Shown piece after piece: positions 33,465 to 46,166 of a stretch of DNA of 64,000 bases. A model generated the notes under the pieces. The model had not been told where the DNA came from. It made no database searches and saw only the letters and a list, made by a program, of their open reading frames with translations. A program made the position numbers and the translations under genes. The DNA lies in contig CAXKWD010000005.1 of assembly GCA_964059195.1 (NCBI GenBank), positions 89,107,882-89,171,881 on the forward strand. Reading direction: 5' to 3'. The stretch comes from Ectobius pallidus. Lineage: Eukaryota; Arthropoda; Insecta; Blattodea; Ectobiidae. The number at the start of each line of letters is the position of its first letter. Within the stretch, counting starts at the first letter, position 1.

Positions 33465-33660
33465 TTACAGACCTCGAGTTTTCAGGTGAGGTTATTAGCG
33501 GGAAGATACATATATAGGCCTACAGGTTACGATGAGATCAGTAAAATTAATTTTGGGGTGCTTTTTGAACTGCATTGAAGGTTAACGTCCCCAAAAGCCC
33601 TTCCTTGGTCTACCTAAAAAATGATGTAACTTAAGTTAAAAATTAACAATCAAAGCTCAC

Positions 33661-33819
33661 CCTATGGTTCTGGTAGGCCGTGACGGCGGTGAATCTGGTT
33701 TCAGGGAATATGAACGTCTTGAAGTTTTCAGTACGACTGGACTCTGGCATTTCAGACTTCGGAGGGATGTACACCACGTGGAACCTAGGCTGGTACCGGT
33801 GCATTGAATTCAGTATGAT
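33661..33819 (-). CDS. org-1: Tbx1/org-1 T-box transcription factor, exon 3 of those in the window
   Basis: A 159-bp (53-codon) exon, phase 0 at both ends, between acceptor ATTTTCAG and donor GTGAGC. It encodes [20 protein letters not shown], a loop [13 protein letters not shown], and [20 protein letters not shown]. These are the central beta strands and the [12 protein letters not shown] signature of the T-box, which contacts DNA and the dimer partner. The [13 protein letters not shown] loop is more diverged than the rest, as expected for this variable turn. The donor intron to the next exon is only 223 bp, the shortest in the gene. Confidence 0.95.
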
Positions 33820-34655
33820 CTGAAAATGTTAAATAATAAGTGTCTTTCCATAGATTGAGTAGGTTTATTAAAAATTTAGAATTCAATAACATCAAAACCA
33901 CCTCTCGTCACTAACCACCAAGCGAAATTGCACATTTTTATTTGTGACTAACAAAATCGAGTAATTTAACAAATGATCAGGGGGAAGTGGCTTGCAGGTT
34001 CCATGGAGGGTAGAGACCTCCCATGTGCTTATCGATAGGCAACTGATTAGGCCTAGGCCTTGAACTAGAGTTCAGTTCATAATCTGAACAGCAATAATTT
34101 GTTTGGTCTGGCCTACTATGTTTCATAATTCAAGCCTGAAAACGAGTCTTCCCGGAAGTGTTAGATTTTTAAGCGGCATAGTTGCTAGTTCGAAATAATT
34201 TGGTAAGTCCGAAAATTTGAATAAATTTGAATAATTACCTCATATCTTTACAGTGCGGCTCGAACATAACTTCATTGGAAAGTACCGTACGTAGCGCTCG
34301 ACCTTCACCGGGAATCGGGCGACTAATCGCCGCAACAGTTTTTAGCTTCTTCCGCTACTTTAATCTCGCGCCGAAGAAAATATAAAAAAGAATAATTTTA
34401 GTGTTTAATTCACCAATCTTAAAACATATGTTAACAACGCCGTAAAAAATCTGGAATGATCTTTGCAGCTCTACTTCGGATATTTAGATGATTTTTTCCT
34501 TGTTAATTCAGTCTTTAATTCTTCCAGAATAGGCTATGCGAATTATTATGGCTCAACATTTCGCTATCAAATAATAAATAAGCAACGTTATGTGACTGAA
34601 ATACTAACCCCCATTTGTTGTTAGGCATACTGAGGAAGAAAGACAGTATGTATTC
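33820..34655. other. T-box gene intron, no feature recognised
   Basis: AT-rich intron sequence with TAGGCCTAGGCC at about 34049. No repeat partner was seen. Confidence 0.5.
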
Positions 34656-34659
34656 TTTC

Positions 34660-34830
34660 AATGGCTGCTCTTATGGTGTTCGACGAGAGAATACTAATTA
34701 TTAGTAGCGGTCTATGGCCATCTCGCTCTCCAGATTTCAGCGTTTGGGGAATCTTAAAGCAAAAAGTGTAGGCCTACCGCAAGACATTGCAATTTTTTGT
34801 GACCAGTTATCATTATTACAACGAAACTAA
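34660..34830 (+). pseudogene. Mariner-like transposase relic in a T-box intron
   Basis: The frame reads FDERI, then after a small indel IISSGLWPSRSPDFSVWGIL and KQKV before a stop. This is the WP(P/S)RSPDL...FxxWGxLKxKVY motif around the last catalytic residue of mariner-type transposases common in insects. The stop TAG at 34769-34771 is part of TAGGCCTA; without GGCCTA the frame continues K-V-Y-R-K-T, the conserved KVY. Only about 50 residues remain, and the catalytic D/E block before FSVWG is shortened. Confidence 0.7.
34769..34776. repeat. TAGGCCTA creating a stop in a transposase relic (scar-like)
   Basis: AAA-GTG-TAG-GCC-TAC versus AAA-GTG-TAC when GGCCTA is removed. The latter gives the conserved LKxKVY. 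Confidence 0.7.
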
Positions 34831-35765
34831 AAAATAGTAACTCATACTAGACCAATATTGAACGTCTTAAAGAGACAGTCTGGTGAAAAACTAGAATTTT
34901 ATAGTCTATAGGCTATGTAAGCTTACAAACACGGTTTGCTTAAAACTACACTTAGCCTATAGGCCTTTAGTGTTTAACATTTTTTTTCAATATCATAAAT
35001 AGCCTACTGTTTCTGGTCATCTATAGATGCATAATTAGGCTATCTGGTGCACTGTTTATTTTATTTTCTATGCTTTGGTTATTACTTTATTTCCTTTTAT
35101 TGGTTAAAGTTTTTATTTCATTTTTACTTTCGTCCTGCATTCGTTCATTAGTTTATAGAGGCCTATTATTATTTTAGTGTATCCATTGTTTTGAGCTGTT
35201 GTTTGAATGTGTTCCAAATCTTCTGTTAAGTTTTTCTCTTCCGGCATTGGGATTTTTATTAATCTGTATAAGGTATAATGCTTCTGAAGGGGATTAACTT
35301 TTCAGTTTTTGTGTATAATGATTTATTATGAATGTAAATAAATGAAGGACAAATACCAGGTGGTTCTTAATCTGGAACAAAATCTATTTCTGCCATATGT
35401 GAGGGTACCGTTAAAGATTCTATGAGTGATACAACGACAAGTGCTAGATCTATTGATGCCTTCAAGTTTAGTCGGTAGGCTGTAGGCCTATGGGGTTAAA
35501 TGGTTGTGGAAGTCCTATTGAAACATAACGATCTCTTATGAGCTAGAGAAATATTATCCACAGAAATAAATAATGGCAATATCTTCACTGAATATTATTT
35601 GATGTGAGTTAGGCCTAGTGGATCTCATGTAGGCCTAAGTTACTATTTATCTTTCATAAAATGCGATTAATTTAAAGCATTGGATATAGATACAGGTTTA
35701 AGCACGTGTTCATATGGACAGTCATATATCGCCAAGTAACATTGAATTTATGATTGGTTACCTAC
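34831..35765. other. T-box gene intron, no further feature recognised
   Basis: AT-rich. TAGGCCTA octamers near 35483, 35611 and 35630. Confidence 0.5.
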
Positions 35766-35922
35766 ATGACCGTTGTCGTCCAGTTGATTATTGGTGAGTT
35801 TCAACTTGTCGAATGTCACGACTTGTTTCATCCACTGCGCTCCCGTCGCTGGAGAATCGGGGTGAACATGGATTCGGGGCGGCGATATTGGGTCAGCTTT
35901 GCCTGCTACCACCCAACTGGAG
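35766..35922 (-). CDS. org-1: Tbx1/org-1 T-box transcription factor, exon 2 of those in the window
   Basis: A 157-bp exon with acceptor GATTTCAG and donor GTAGGT. Its first base completes AG|C (Ser) from the previous exon, giving [13 protein letters not shown]. It continues [19 protein letters not shown] and [17 protein letters not shown], ending in phase 0 before [18 protein letters not shown](V/I)V and KLKLTNN are invariant T-box blocks. The window thus gives an unbroken T-box from RMFPTFQ to FRDCD across four exons. Confidence 0.96.
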
Positions 35923-37189
35923 CTGAAATCAGTATCATAGCTATCACTATTATAGTAATAAGAGTTAAGAAGCTGTCACCATTAGCCATATTATAATATC
36001 TGAATAGACGTTTCGGGCAAAATCTTGTATTATTTCAGCAGCGAATCGTTTAGCCTAATGAAATGGGGCAGAAAGGAGACTGTAAAATCAAACTGGATAA
36101 AGGGGAAAACAATTTATGTTCTGTACATTGTATCTTTATCGAACAGCTATGTCAGGTACCGTGAGAAGAACAGACATGTATTGATGTAATGAACATTTTG
36201 GGGAACATTTTGTCATAGCCTAAATATTTAGTTTATTAGATTATTCCGACAAAACAATTTTCGTAAATTATACGGAAATTATTTTAATTTTTAAAACCTA
36301 AAACTCCACATATTTTGGAAGACGCCGTCCCCCGCATATCCACCCCAACTAAAGCACTGGCTATATGTATTGACACCGCCCATCGTACAAGACAGTAGGT
36401 CTACTGCAATTCCTCTGCAGGTGCGTGATCTTCGACCTGACTCACGATGTAATTTTTATGGGTGAAATTTGGAAATTCATAATGACTAAAATCTGGTATC
36501 TCGTCAGGTAGGGCCTATACACCATAAGGGAGAAGAAGACTAGATGAGACTCCTTAGGTTTCAATGATGGCAATAGCCTAAAGACATTTTCGTTTTTAGT
36601 GTATGTTTTCTTTTCTGAGCGGAATTTAATTTTTCAAGGGAAATTTCTAGTTTTGGAATGATCTTTTTGTTATAAAAGGACCTAAATCATATGCTTATTG
36701 AAAATTAAGCCTAAATACTCATTGTACACACTAAAAAAAAATCAATAAACCACTTCAATGTTGATCTAGCAGCATACCAGTGGTATCAATATCAATAAGT
36801 ATCAATATCTAAAGAAAAGAATAGGCTGCTTGTTTCAGTTCATGATTAAAATAATCTAAGGCCTATATGTAGAGATGTTCATGGAAATAGAGATTTTTGC
36901 TATAATATTATCTTAATTTAGCATTAAATCCCATTCGTGATTAATGCATTTTATATTTTATTTCAGTATAGAAATAGCTGTATTTTGGTGCTTAGTATTT
37001 TTTCCTCGATGCATCTCGATACGTAAGTAAGGGAGATCGTGTTAATCCATGTAATCCTATCTACACTGCGGGCAAGTGTTAATAGTCAACAATAATAACG
37101 CTTAAAATCCCCTTGATGATGTGAATTTGCGAAAATATCGAATATTTTGCATCACATGAGCCGTAAATTTTAGTTTTAATGAGAAACAT
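35923..37189. other. T-box gene intron, no feature recognised
   Basis: AT-rich. A short CAATATCAATAAGTATCAATATC repeat lies near 36790. Confidence 0.5.
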
Positions 37190-37967
37190 TATCGTAGCTC
37201 CATATAACGAAGACCGATATAACTATAAACCCGCATTAAGCGATATTTTTCTATGGTCCCGCGAAATTTCCTATCTTAATAACGTTACTTGTCCCTCGTT
37301 ACAGTGAGTAAGATATTTCGTGAACACTCTTCTATAACGATACATATTTTGAAGTGAAATTGCCATTCTAGACCAGCCCTGCATGCGGTAGCAAGTTGAT
37401 GCGAACTTTTAAACCTTTATGCGACCTTCAGAAATTCCGGAAGATAAATTTTACTCTCAGTAGGGGGTGGAGTACAAGGTCACTGACCAATGTGATTATT
37501 CCGTCTTTCTTCTTTCTTCCCTCTTCATCTCGCTCTCTTTCTTCCATCTTTCCACCCCCTCCTTGTGACCGAATTTTCTGCTACGTATGCTAGGGGATTT
37601 TAAACAGCTAACCAGTCTTTCATGTTATTTTTCAGTGGGCAGGCAAAAAATAGTTATGGTCTCCGCTCAACAAAAATCAATAAGTCTCGAAACAAAATTA
37701 GCGGCGTCTAAAGATTTGGATGATGGTTTGAAGCAGACAGAAGTTGTAAAAAAGTACAGACTTTCACAATGTTCACATTTCTTAAAAAGAGAACAGAAAT
37801 TGAGGAAAGTGTTGCTTGTTACAGTATATTGTTAAATAAATTCTTCCATTAGGCTGTGTAAATGCATAATAAGGATTTTTGTTTTGCATGCAGTTTTCTT
37901 AAGATGTCCCTCGATTTAACAATAACCCTAGGGCCCGCAAATAATGTTATAAGGAGGTTTGACTGTA
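37190..37967 (+). mobile_element. Tigger/pogo-like element, internally deleted
   Basis: The right end reads GGAGGTTTGACTGTA toward a TA. The left end (CGTAGCTCCATATAACGAAG, about 37192) is a degraded inverted match. Between them a frame from about 37650 encodes KSISLETKLAASKDLDDGLK followed by QTEVVKKYRLSQ. This is the N-terminal CENP-B/pogo helix-turn-helix, followed directly by a stop. The catalytic DDE part is missing, so it is non-autonomous. It lies in the T-box gene intron between exons 1 and 2. Confidence 0.75.
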
Positions 37968-38064
37968 ACACAAAAATGGAATTTTGTTATGCTAATAACA
38001 CCGACATTTAATCAGCATAAAATAGAATCTCTATCTTTGAATACAAAATAAAGAGATAATTTAC

Positions 38065-38181
38065 CTGTGGAAAGCGTATCTGTAGCGTTTGTCATCCACT
38101 GGCACGAAGTCCATCATCAGCATGTACTCAGCCAGATGGTCCAGACCGTAAAGGCGCGCTTGGAATGTGGGAAACATTCGC
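38065..38181 (-). CDS. org-1: Tbx1/org-1 T-box transcription factor, exon 1 of those in the window
   Basis: A 117-bp exon with acceptor TTGTTTCAG and donor GTAAAT. The leading G completes a codon from an exon outside the window. It encodes [20 protein letters not shown], then [18 protein letters not shown] and the first two bases of a Ser codon. RMFP and DDKRYRY(A/S)FHSSSW are T-box hallmarks; RLYGLD...[11 protein letters not shown] fits the Tbx1 class. The preceding T-box exon (LWDEF...MIVTKAGR type) was not found up to 64000, so the upstream intron is longer than 25 kb or that exon was missed. Confidence 0.95.
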
Positions 38182-39590
38182 CTGAAACAAGAATTTACCG
38201 CAGATTGATATAAAAACTATTGATAATAATTTAAATCAATTTTTTTAACACACCTAGCCACTAAATTTCATATTATCAAGAGAATATTCCGAAACAATTT
38301 GGTGTGGAACCTCACCTGAAAATGTGATTAGGCAAACTGTGAAAATACACGAAAATTCTTCATAGCTGTTAGGTCTAATTTATTGACCTGCTTGTAGAAT
38401 AGTACATTATGCAACAAGCCTATAATGGCATTTATCAATATACGAGTACATAGTTTTCATAAGAGTAGGCCTACCTTAATTACCATTAAAGGGAAGCTGC
38501 ATACAACTGTCTTTGTTTGACCAAAATTAGTCTAAATGTTTAAATGTTGAGATTTTAGATTCCCTCAAGCAAACGCCAACGAGCCTACCATGCCCTTCGC
38601 GTCAGCTGGTTTTCGTAGTTCTTGTCTTCGAGAGATGGCAGGCTGTGGCAAATCATGGCGTCGATCAAATCCTGCTAATCAGATAGAAATTTCTGGTCAC
38701 CAGCAAACAAGACATCATATAGCCGCTTAAGGGGAGTTCAACTATCAGAACTATCACAGGTACTGATTACAGGACAGCGAATCATTTTCTACATGACATT
38801 CTATACATAGATTCAGTGGAAGATACCATGAAAAATTTACAAAGTTTCTACAGTCTATCGTTGGACATACAAATCCTTTAATGAGATCTCTTTATTAGGC
38901 CTAAAGATTATATTTCCTGTGAACAAAATTCAGCCAACCTCTTATCCATCAAGGTATTTTGTAAAACAATTCTAAGAAACGTATCAAAATCACTGTTAAC
39001 AGTTTCATATACAGAAGTCAAAAGCGCAACCTTAATCTCTGCATGCATCAATTTATCAGAGAATAAAAATGCTGGCTGGCGATCAAATCGAAACTACCTT
39101 ATGGTTGATTTCTTGAAACTAGCAGATTTTTACAACACGAAATGAATTCATTTTAGCATGATATTAGAAAGAAAGAAAGAAAGAATAAAATTAAAATTAA
39201 CAGAATTGACGTTATTTTAAATACAGGTTATTTATTACGCAGATTTCAGCTGCCATTCTCAAGATCTCAAGATCTTTCCGTATTCGATAATATGCTAATC
39301 GATACTGCACCGATGTCGAAATGAGAAGCAGTGTCGAAATGAGTGTCATTATGAAACTGTTACGTCACACGTAATAAGCAAGATAGCTAATAGCTAAACC
39401 TATCGATTTATCGAAAAATATTATTTCTATGCGTTAGATACATAATTCTATTATCATTTATAAAATACAAAGGCTTTATTTTGCAATTAATGATTTATTG
39501 AAAACAATCCGTTAAGTCAATTTCTAATTCATATTGCTGTCGATTGCTCAATCATTCCGATAACATTCGTAATAGTTATAGGCCTAAATG
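38182..39590. other. Upstream T-box intron, no feature recognised
   Basis: AT-rich. Contains a (GAAA)n run near 39168-39184 and TAGGCCTA near 38465, 38897 and 39579. Confidence 0.5.
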
Positions 39591-39594
39591 TCCA

Positions 39595-39950
39595 CAGCTT
39601 TAGCGCGGGTTCGATCTCCGGTCGAAACAGGTTATCTAGGTGGGGTTTTTCTTATCTAGGAGACGCATGTACGATGACTTTAGGCCTCTTGTGATCCCCG
39701 GACCTTTATTGACCTTTATTGTCATCTCAAACGCGACTTGTTCGGAATAAATGCCCTATGTGTTGTCTCGGAGGTGGCCCTTGCATTGGGCTGATCACTG
39801 ATCTGGGGAGGCCCTCCATTTCCCTGTCTGCTCAAAAAAGTAAATTATGTACATGTTTCAAAGGAAATCAGTCTCCCGACATGTTGAGATTCTGTAAGAC
39901 GCGGGCGGCGTGAGTCAAATTTCGTCCGATCAACGGGAGAGGTGAAACGA
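39595..39950 (+). mobile_element. tRNA-headed SINE, family D, copy 2
   Basis: GCGCGGGTTCGATCTCCGGTC (B box), GGTGGGGTTTTTCTTATCTA, GGGCTGATCACTGATCTGGG and GGCGGCGTGAGTCAAATTTC parallel the copy at 10235-10635. The head before the B box is missing. Confidence 0.75.
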
Positions 39951-40419
39951 AGAAATATTGAGAAATATATACAAAAAAAGGAATCGACTGCTGATTTAAT
40001 AATAAATATTGCAAGGACAACGCTAAATTTATTTAGGCTGCTAAAACGTTTATTTCAGTGGGCTCTGGCTGTGCATACAGAACATGCAGGATTCTTTAGG
40101 CTTAATCTTGAGAATAGACTTCTAATGAAATTGTTTAAAAATCCATAAAGATCTACTGAACAATTTTGTATAGACCTAGTATTTTCAGATTTCATTTTCC
40201 TTCAGTGCTATGATTTAGGCACAAATGTCTGCTCAAATTTTTGCAGCGCTAGAGCAGTGACAGAGATGCTTTTACTTATTACTTTCCTAGAAAACTGAGA
40301 AACGAAGAATGGCCTAGCATTAGGACGTGGCTAAAGTGGCGATCTTGCTGAAATATACAGTTGTAATTGATCCGAATAATTACCTAGCATTCAAACAAGT
40401 CAATTTTAATTTTTATAAG

Positions 40420-43400
40420 AATTCTAGCTTAAAAGGCCTAGTGTCGCCCAGGTTTTGTTTTTTTTGCGTGTAATTCAAAATTAAATTATGAAGGACAGTT
40501 ATGAAGACAATTCCTTTTTTCGCGATTTTCTCTAAAGACGATTCTAAGCTGTTTAAATTTTGTAGTAGATGAACTTACACTAAAAACTAAAATTTCTATT
40601 CGGAACAGTTTTCTCCGAAGGATATGCCTACTTGTAAGTAGCCATCGTTTGGCTAAAAGTCGGGCACTGCATTTAATACTTTGATGCCAATATATTCAAA
40701 ATTTGCAACTTGGCTATCTTACATTGCGAAGAAATCGGTTTCACGAAATCAGTTGGGGAACCTAGTGCCATCACGTAAATTGAGCTTACTTTTTAGAACT
40801 AGGAAGCAAAGATGGCACTACAAGTTCTGAATGCTTGTTCTTCGATACTTACAATGCTCCTTCCTTTCGAGTAGGCCTAAAACGTATAAGAACATTAATT
40901 TTAAAGGCCGGATGAGTCATTTGTTGAACAAATTGAGAGAAACAGTTTCAGTTTTTATAGACCCGCCCACCCAGGGAGTGTCTAGTCTCGCCACAAAGCA
41001 ATGAACCCGTTTTATATCAAGAGCTTCATGACAGGCTGCGGCAAAAAACAGGTTTCTTACATGAAGAATACATACAAAGTTTATACAATAAGCCTTCTCA
41101 GAGTGCTTCCTCTGTTACATCAGCTCCAAAAAACTAAAACATTTCAAAATTAATAAAATTTTCTAAAGTCTTGAAAATGAAGATTTGATAACAAAAATGT
41201 GTAGGCTAATTTCATTCCTTACGTTCATTGTAATGAACATAAACAAAATTTGAGGTTTTAGATAATTCTTTTTTTGTTTGTTTTAAAAATAAATTTAACA
41301 GAATGAAGGAAATACATTTTAGAATATTGTATATTACCGGTAGGCCTATATAAAAATAAAATGAATTTTGGGGGCCCATTATGCTACCCAAAATTTTATT
41401 AAAATAAAAAAAAAACTCAATTTGAGGCCATTTCAGCAAACAAATTTTTTTTATATAAGACTAGCTTAAATGGCCCGGCGTTGCCCGGATTTTGTATTTT
41501 TTAATTCGTAATTAACTTATGAAGGACTTTCGATTTTAAAATTCTAGGTCCTTTTTTTGGTATTTAGAATTTGAAATGAGGAAGAATGACTTATCACATT
41601 CAAACTATTCGCTCAGAAAACGCTTGATACAGCTTTTTACGGTTAATAGAGGATGTAGAATTTTGAATCCCATCGCTTGTATAGTGGAGGCTAGACCTAT
41701 GTAGACAGTCGGGATGCTTTGAGGATTAAGCCATTGTCTGGCACTTAAGGAGTGGTATGGTACTGACTGAACGGCAATCGTCTGGTGCCCCACGTGGAGT
41801 CATAGCTAAAATGTCAAAAATTCAGAAATGAGCACTGATTGGTTGCACACGAAATTCTATTGGCTGTCAGGCAAATTCAACGCCCAAGAAAACACGCTGA
41901 AAATCCAGAATATACAACTCTATTGTCCAAGACACCCTCATTTCAAGTTATTTACTGCGGATTATAAGGGTCTGTCGGCATTGCTTTGAAGAAAGTTGTA
42001 TATGTAGAAGTTGCCTCCACTATACACAGCAAGCCTGATAGGGGTTCAAATAAGAAGAAACAGTAATTCCGTTAACATAAAATTGCATTGCTTTTGCGGA
42101 ATATTTTATTTCTCACTCTAATGTTACCATAAAACCGTTTTGGGGATGAAATTAAACAGACATGCAGTATTACTTTCATACATTCCTCCCCAAAAACATG
42201 CGATAAAATAATATACATATAACCATACCTCGTACTGTTTTCTCTATGTCCAGGGTAGAGAAAGTTATGTGACTGCATTATTTTCGTGGATTTCATAATT
42301 TAATATTTATTTATAACATGAATTAACTTATATTGATAGCTTTTCTAAAAGTCCCACTTCAGTTATTTCCAAACCCATCTGAGAAACAACTGGAAACAAT
42401 ATGTAGCCATGCCAACTGTGCTTTGGATTTCATAATTCTGTGTAAAAAGGGATTAAGTATACTCAAAAACATTTGATTTTTGGCATTTAAAATCAAAATT
42501 TTGCAAAATCCTTTCTTAGTGAGCACCTACATTATGAAACGAAGGTACCGTCAAACTTCCAAGTCTCTACCTATTATAGTTTAGGCTCTACGTTCATTCT
42601 GTGTCAGTCAGTCAGTCAGGACAAAGCCTATTATAAGTTACTAGCTTAAAAGGCCCGGCGTCGCTCGGGTTTTGTATTTTGTAAATGCGAAAATAACTTA
42701 TGAAGGACTTTCGATTTTAAAACTCGAGGTCTTTAAGGTCTTTATATAGGTATTTAGATTTTGAAATGGGGAAGAACGACTTATCACACACAAACTATTT
42801 CCTCAGAAAACGCTAGATAAGCTACAGCTTATAGCAGATCCCCGCGGCTTCGCCCACAATAATTAATAGGAAGATTATAAATTAAGAGCAAAATAATTAA
42901 ACTATTATATTTACTAACACTTTGCACACGAAACATTCATAGGTCTAAATTAAACGATTGATAGGCCTAATTAATGAAACAACTGTAAATCCGGCTTTGA
43001 AGTGAATTCCACGATTAGAAAGTGCAGCATGGGAAAAATAACCTCAGATTCGAGTTCCCTGGCCTAAAAAACCCTGCATAATGTTTGTCCATTTAGAGCT
43101 ATATTCACTATTCTTCTTCCGTCTAGGGTGAAAATTTCATCTGTCTGCGTGCCTTGACATTATAAACAAATGATTCGGCCATGGTGGGCTTACAAAATTC
43201 GAACGATCGCGATGCTTTTATTTCCAAGGTATGACGAAAGTAGGCAAAGTCATCTGCAATTGATTTGACAACTGAAAACTGATGTTTCGAAAGCGCAAGA
43301 AATGTACGTCTCAATCCCGTTTTCACTCATAACTCGCGAACGAAAGCTAAAATTAAAAATGTAGCATGCCTTTGCGGGAATGTATTCAACAACTTCCCAA

Positions 43401-44540
43401 AGTTTCATGGTGATCGGATGAATGGCATAGTAATGCATAAAGGACAGACACACATACATTCATTTTTATGTAGGCTATATAGAAGATCTATATAGATCAC
43501 CCGTCGAGCGTTGCTGCAATCTCAGAAGATTATGAGAATTGAAATCGATTAAACTCACGATGAGAAAAATGTGTGTAAATGTATTTGACAGACAGACATA
43601 TATTCGTTTTTATTTATATAGATGAAGAATGGAATAAGCCTACTGAGAGGGCCATGGTTTCTATATTCTTTTGTCCAGACTTATAATTCCGTTACATTTC
43701 AGGCCCTACATAAGAGATTGTAATTATGATTACATATAGAAATGTTGTAGCCAGGACCCCGAACTAAGCAACTTCCCCGGACTCCTAAATCACGTGGACT
43801 ACATACCACGATTAGATAGCATCGTCTGGTAAAAGCGACCTCAGATTCGAGTTTCTTGGCCCAGAAAACCTCTGTATAGTGAGATTCGTCCAAATAAAAC
43901 AACGTTTGACCATATTTAGGGCTTACAACATTCAAGCGATCGCGAAAGTTTTATTTTCAAGGTGTGACAAAAATAGACAAAGCCAACTGTAATTGATTTG
44001 ACATTGAAATGTATAACTGAAAACTTATGTTTTGAAAACGCAAAAAATGCACGTTTTTTGCCTGTTTTTCACTCATAACTCACGAACGAAAACTAAAATT
44101 AAAATTCCGGCTTCGCGGTGCATTTTCCGACCCTTCAGCCCACCTATGTTTAAAATTTCAGATCTCTGCGTTCAGTAGATTTCCCTGGACATCGAGGACA
44201 GTTCCTTTTATTAATAGCCTATAGATAATATGAATTATAATGATACCTTCTCTAATTTGTCAAACATCCATTTAATTTAATCCAAACCCACCTATACCAT
44301 TGGCAACAATATGTTCTGTGAATTTGTTTCGATAATTCTATGCAAAAAGGGATTAAGTATTTTCAAAAACATTTAATTTTTGGCATTTAGAATAAGAATT
44401 TTTCAAAATCCCTTCTTAGTGAGCACCTACATTATGAAACGAAGGTACTGTCAAAATTCCAAGTCTCTACCTGTTATAGTTTAGGCTCTACGTTGATTCC
44501 TGTCAGTCAGGACAAAGCCTTTTATATATAAGTTATAGAG
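40420..44540 (+). repeat. Cluster of dispersed repeats of the CCCGGCGTTGCCCGG family
   Basis: At least six partial units in one orientation. Unit starts at about 40426, 41460, 42643 and 42836 read AGCTTAAAAGGCCCGGCGT or a CCCCGCGGCTTCGCCC variant followed by TTTTGTATTTT. Middle parts carry GAAGGACTTTCGATTTTAAA and GAAGAATGACTTATCACA. Ends at about 43440-43620 carry GGACAGACACACATACATTC and ATTTATATAGATG. The copies at 42470 and 44330 match 16140-16330. No coding capacity; class unknown. The MITE at 41682 is nested in the second unit. Confidence 0.65.
41682..42022. mobile_element. TAGTGGAGGC MITE, copy B, with exact empty site in the window
   Basis: The ends TAGTGGAGGC and GCCTCCACTA are perfect inverts; TA is duplicated at 41680-41681 and 42023-42024. 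The host repeat is uninterrupted at the corresponding place near 15470. The body is the inverse of copy A (31263-31610). Confidence 0.9.
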
Positions 44541-44691
44541 ATATACAGAGATTTTAAATCCAAAATTCGGGTCTTGTTTTAGCCCATGCAAACAAAGTTT
44601 TTAAACAAACCATATTGTCTTACTAAGCTGAGGAGATATCACTAAAAGGTAAAGTGTTCACTGAATAAGAAATGAGGTCTTTAGGATTTCG

Positions 44692-44957
44692 GCAGGTTGA
44701 GGCCTCCTATATTTTTAGACATTCGGGGCGTGAAGATGGTAAATTGGTCAGCCTTAAGCTTACGCATGGGCCGCCTTCACCCCACAGAATTAATCCTGGC
44801 CCTCGTTTCTGTTAGAGGCAGAGTCAACCTCAGGGCCATAGTGCCACCAGATGAATTAGGCAGATGAAATAATCCCAACGACCTCATCGAGGATTGAACC
44901 CCGATTTTCGGTTTGTAGCGCTGGGCTTCAACCAACTACACCACCGCGTGCCCGGAA
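44692..44957 (-). mobile_element. tRNA-headed SINE, family E, copy 2 (full head)
   Basis: On the minus strand, GCACGCGGTGGTGTAGTTGG (A box) and GGGGTTCAATCCTCGATGA (B box) are 45 bp apart, followed by GGTGGCACTATGGCCCTG and GAGGCCTCAACCTGCCG. Collinear with 23190-23475. Confidence 0.85.
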
Positions 44958-46166
44958 GAGGCTTCACTACCAGAGGTGTACAAATCTCGATTTTAGCTTG
45001 CCCAAACCCGCTTGAACGCCAGGCAAGCAAGTTGCCAGCGTCATAGCTAGGAAGCAGGCAGGTTTCTTTAAGCCTGATGGGTCAGGTCAAACCCAGCCTA
45101 GGCAAGTCAGAATAAGCTTGCGACATTCCTATTATTCGCACACTTTATCTTGAGCTCTGCACTCCATAATGCTGAAAACCGTCCATATAAAGAAGGCCTC
45201 GCTTGAAAAAATGAAGATCGCGACCCGTCCCCAGTATTGCCATACACAAAAACTTCCCGTTGAGGCATTCTTGAGCAACCGTCAATTTTTTTTTATTGGT
45301 TTACATCATATTATTCTGAAAATGACAGAATAAATCAAGGGATATTAAAAGAACAGTACTGGTGTTGTGGAAATGGTCGATATAAGTGACAACGAAGTTA
45401 AAAATAAATATTCTTTAAACCAAGAAGTATCGGAAATCAGCGAAATAATAAACCAAATAAATGAAATGGAAGGAAAAGCAATTTAATGTGTTTTAAGCTG
45501 AATCTGTCGTTGGAGAAAAGAACAAGTCAAGTTTTATTATTTCGTTGTTTTAATTGTGTTGTATTAATTACCTACAAACTTTCGCGAAAGGTATTCAGTT
45601 AAATTACATCAATTCAGGCATGTGAAACTGCGTATTCAAGTAGGCCTACATGTATAATGCTACGACTTTTAAACGATTTTCTATATTCTGAAGACCGGGA
45701 GATAAATTGTCTAAATAGGCGTAAATATATTACTTTATTCATTTCTCCAGCGATATATTCTACTATAATATCTGAATCAATATAAAATCTTTAGTCTGGT
45801 AGCGAGAGTTGAAAGTGCTACAAATTACAGTTAGTTCCATTGTGTACCAGCATAAAACTAAACACGTTATATTTTCTGGTAATTGGCAACCCTTCAGAAA
45901 CAACGTCAATTTCAACTCACCGCCTTCTGCAATAGTCAGTCTCTTATACTGCATGCAATATCAGCTCCCCTCACCCCCGCATTTTTTCGGCTCAAGATAA
46001 AGTGTGAGCATAATATCAGCTAAACAACTGTAGTTGCTGAGTGTAGGTAATACTTTCTTGCTTTTCTACATGCTGGTAGAAGAAATTCACCATGCAGATA
46101 AATAAAAGGTGGATAAAGTATTAAAAATCGTTTTAGCGTCTTAACACAATTATTATTTTTATTATT
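44958..46166. other. No gene recognised
   Basis: AT-rich. A 37-codon frame near 45374 and a 63-codon frame near 45809 have no recognised motif. TAGGCCTA near 45640. Confidence 0.5.

Noticed and set aside
44900..44957. tRNA gene on the minus strand
   Set aside because: It is the head of SINE family E, collinear with 23190-23475.
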